A stretch of 64,000 bases of DNA from MGBC163016 sp964518575. GTDB taxonomy: Bacteria; Actinomycetota; Coriobacteriia; Coriobacteriales; Eggerthellaceae. The stretch is taken from contig CAZFGW010000005.1 in assembly GCA_964518575.1 (NCBI GenBank), positions 1-64,000 on the forward strand, read 5' to 3'. Under the pieces are notes generated by a model, which made no database searches, was not told the DNA's origin, and saw only the letters and a program-made list of their open reading frames with translations. Shown in pieces: positions 62,644 to 64,000 of the stretch (positions are counted from its first letter, which is position 1; every line of letters begins with the position of its first letter). The translations under genes and the position numbers were made by a program.

Positions 62644-63228
62644 ATGGCCAACATCAAATCGCAGAAAAAGCGCATCATCACCAATGAGAAGAACCATATG
62701 CGCAATCGTGCCGTCAAGGCGGAGCTCAAAACCGCTACCCGTCGGGTAAAGGATGCGGTTGCCGCAGGTGATGGGCAAGCAGCATTCGCCGCTGCATGTG
62801 CTGCATGCCGTCTCATGGACAAGGCAGTGACCAAGGGTGTTATCAAGAAGAATCAGGCTGCAAACCGCAAGAGTGGCATCATGGCACTCGCGAACACGGT
62901 CGTGACCGACAAGGATCGCGAAGCATATTCAAAGGCGAAGCCGAAGCCGCAGGAGCAGAAGAAGACGGGCAACAAGAAGCTCGCGAACAAAGAGGCGCGC
63001 AAGAAGGAAATGGCAGCTGCCTCCAAGGAGAAAGCGAAGCGTCGTGATGCTCAGCTGAAGATCGAAGAAAAGGCTTTGAAGCGTAAGGCTAAGGAAGCCG
63101 AGGAAGCGGCTAAGGCAGAAGCTGAGGCGGCGAAGGCTGCTGAAGAGGAAGCGGTTGAGCTTGATAACGAAACTGAGGCAGAAGCAGAAGCGGACGATCA
63201 GGCAGCGGCTGATACCGAAGAGGCATAA
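62644..63228 (+). CDS. rpsT: 30S ribosomal protein S20 with long C-terminal extension
   Basis: A 194-residue protein. Residues 1 to about 84 are a normal S20 (MANIKSQKKRIITNEKNHMR, KGVIKKNQAANRKSGIMALA), which binds 16S rRNA. The remaining 110 residues are unusual for S20: first very rich in Lys, Ala and Glu (85-155, a likely single helix), then acidic (about 156-194, rich in Glu, Asp and Ala). ATG 62644 gives the family start; an upstream in-frame start at 62584 lacks support. The frame ends in a normal stop, so it is not a run-on from a neighbouring gene. Confidence 0.92.
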   Translation: MANIKSQKKRIITNEKNHMRNRAVKAELKTATRRVKDAVAAGDGQAAFAAACAACRLMDKAVTKGVIKKNQAANRKSGIMALANTVVTDKDREAYSKAKPKPQEQKKTGNKKLANKEARKKEMAAASKEKAKRRDAQLKIEEKALKRKAKEAEEAAKAEAEAAKAAEEEAVELDNETEAEAEADDQAAADTEEA

Positions 63229-63254
63229 AGCCCGATCGGCGAGCAGTATTTCCG

Positions 63255-64000
63255 TTAACGTTTGAGAACGGAAATCACCCAATCGACAAAAGCGGTGCAG
63301 GCATCTGCGCCGCTTTTCATTTTGCGCTCGGTATCGCAGGAACTCACGAGTGCCGCACGCAATTCTTCTTTCGAAAACGACCGAGACCAGCGCAGATGCT
63401 TCTTAAGCCGCCATTCAGGAAGCGACAATTCCTGAGCGAGAAACGATTCGGACAAGGTGCCTGTCTCGTAGGCAGAAACAACGCATATGAGTTCGCGGAT
63501 GCGCGAGGTGCACATGGCTATGAGCGAATGAGGGGAAACCGAAGGCATCTTCGGCAGCAGCGTCATGCAGGTTTTGATATCACGCGCGCTGAACGCATCG
63601 ACAAATTCCCATGGTTTGGGCTCCACTGAAGGCGCGATGAGAGCCGTGATGTCACGCTCGGTCACCGTGGTGCCTCCCTCTTGCGAAAGCGAGAGTTTCT
63701 TCAGCTCGCTGTCGATGCGAACGGTGTCGTCCCCAACGAGCTCAATGAGCTTTGTGGTCGCCCGACCATCAAGGACAAGACCATACGATGATGCCATCTG
63801 TTTCACTTGATGAGGAAGTTCTGAGCGTTTGGGACGGGCGCAATCGATGAGCGCGGAAGCTCCGAGTGCGGCAACTGCTTTAGAAAGCTTCGAGGTTTTA
63901 GCAAGCTTTTCGGCAACGAGGCAAAGGACGGTCGAGGTAAGCGGATTATCGAGGTAAGTGATGATGGCACCGACGTCCTGTTGCTTGAGTTTTTCTGCAT
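63255..64000 (-). CDS. holA: DNA polymerase III delta subunit (5' end outside window)
   Basis: The reading frame continues without stop from 63255 to the window edge, giving 248 residues of the delta subunit of the clamp loader; an internal GTG at 63806 can mislead a start caller. The visible chain starts within the AAA+ part (YLDNPLTSTVLCLVAEKL, ARPKRSELPHQVKQMASSYG, VRIDSELKKLSL) and ends in the collar domain. Delta opens the beta sliding clamp. It converges on rpsT, only 26 nt away, as in the Bacillus yqeN-rpsT pair. Confidence 0.88.
   Translation of the reverse strand, partial: AEKLKQQDVGAIITYLDNPLTSTVLCLVAEKLAKTSKLSKAVAALGASALIDCARPKRSELPHQVKQMASSYGLVLDGRATTKLIELVGDDTVRIDSELKKLSLSQEGGTTVTERDITALIAPSVEPKPWEFVDAFSARDIKTCMTLLPKMPSVSPHSLIAMCTSRIRELICVVSAYETGTLSESFLAQELSLPEWRLKKHLRWSRSFSKEELRAALVSSCDTERKMKSGADACTAFVDWVISVLKR

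Noticed and set aside
63803..63840. Apparent frameshift splitting holA near 63806
   Set aside because: The same frame continues upstream past the internal GTG with good delta-subunit sequence to the window edge; the other short frame is a shadow.

Overview
The window (about 53% GC by eye) reads as a chromosome segment of an anaerobic actinobacterium of the class Coriobacteriia. The grounds are Firmicutes-like housekeeping gene order combined with an Actinobacteria-style LexA box, an Ech-type membrane [NiFe] hydrogenase, an indolepyruvate:ferredoxin oxidoreductase with two phenylacetate-CoA ligase-like enzymes, and a PgsA-CinA fusion. An asaccharolytic amino-acid fermenter such as Cryptobacterium or another Eggerthellaceae member fits, but the genus is an inference. 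No prophage, transposon, CRISPR array or rRNA was seen.

Region 1 (1-4540, + strand): lower glycolysis gap (5' end off the window), pgk, tpiA, gpmI, then secG and tRNA-Leu(GAG) with an intrinsic terminator. Region 2 (4742-10059, +): a complete echABCDEF operon, a ferredoxin-linked, proton-translocating, H2-evolving hydrogenase. Region 3 (10203-22581, +): a pgsA paralogue, a VanW-family wall protein, a D,D-carboxypeptidase, a zinc-ribbon FHA protein, and an aromatic 2-oxoacid module in the order paaK, ACT, [dacA, FHA], iorA, iorB, ACT, paaK; gluQ and a DciA-like gene close the block. Region 2 could consume the reduced ferredoxin that region 3 makes.

Region 4 (22710-24895): dut and nrdR on the minus strand diverge from lexA, which has a promoter with a LexA-box candidate in its spacer. 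Region 5 (24951-48625, - strand): a run read from high to low coordinates as rpsO, pnp, dapB, dapA, rnj, ftsK, rodZ-like, yajQ, rimO, pgsA-cinA fusion, recA, recX, rny, a GHKL ATPase of unknown function, spoVS, miaB, miaA, dapF, hflX. The order closely resembles Bacillus, but the slot between rny and spoVS, held by ymdB in Bacillus, carries the GHKL ATPase. PNPase, RNase J and RNase Y all lie in this run.

Region 6 (48797-64000, mostly -): holA (partial), rpsT (+, with a very long C-terminal tail), lepA, dusB, hemW, CIRCE-hrcA-dnaJ, rsmE, mtaB, phoH, ybeY, dgkA, era, a kinase-less PASTA protein and recO. This matches the Bacillus yqeN-recO region except that grpE and dnaK are missing between hrcA and dnaJ.

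The most interesting leads are the doubled PaaK-ACT pairs around IorAB, the GHKL ATPase in the YmdB slot, the interlocked inverted repeats in the rpsO leader, the multi-hairpin pnp leader, the extended S20 protein, and the zinc-ribbon FHA and zinc-ribbon PASTA proteins, which hint at a Ser/Thr phospho-signalling system whose kinase lies elsewhere.
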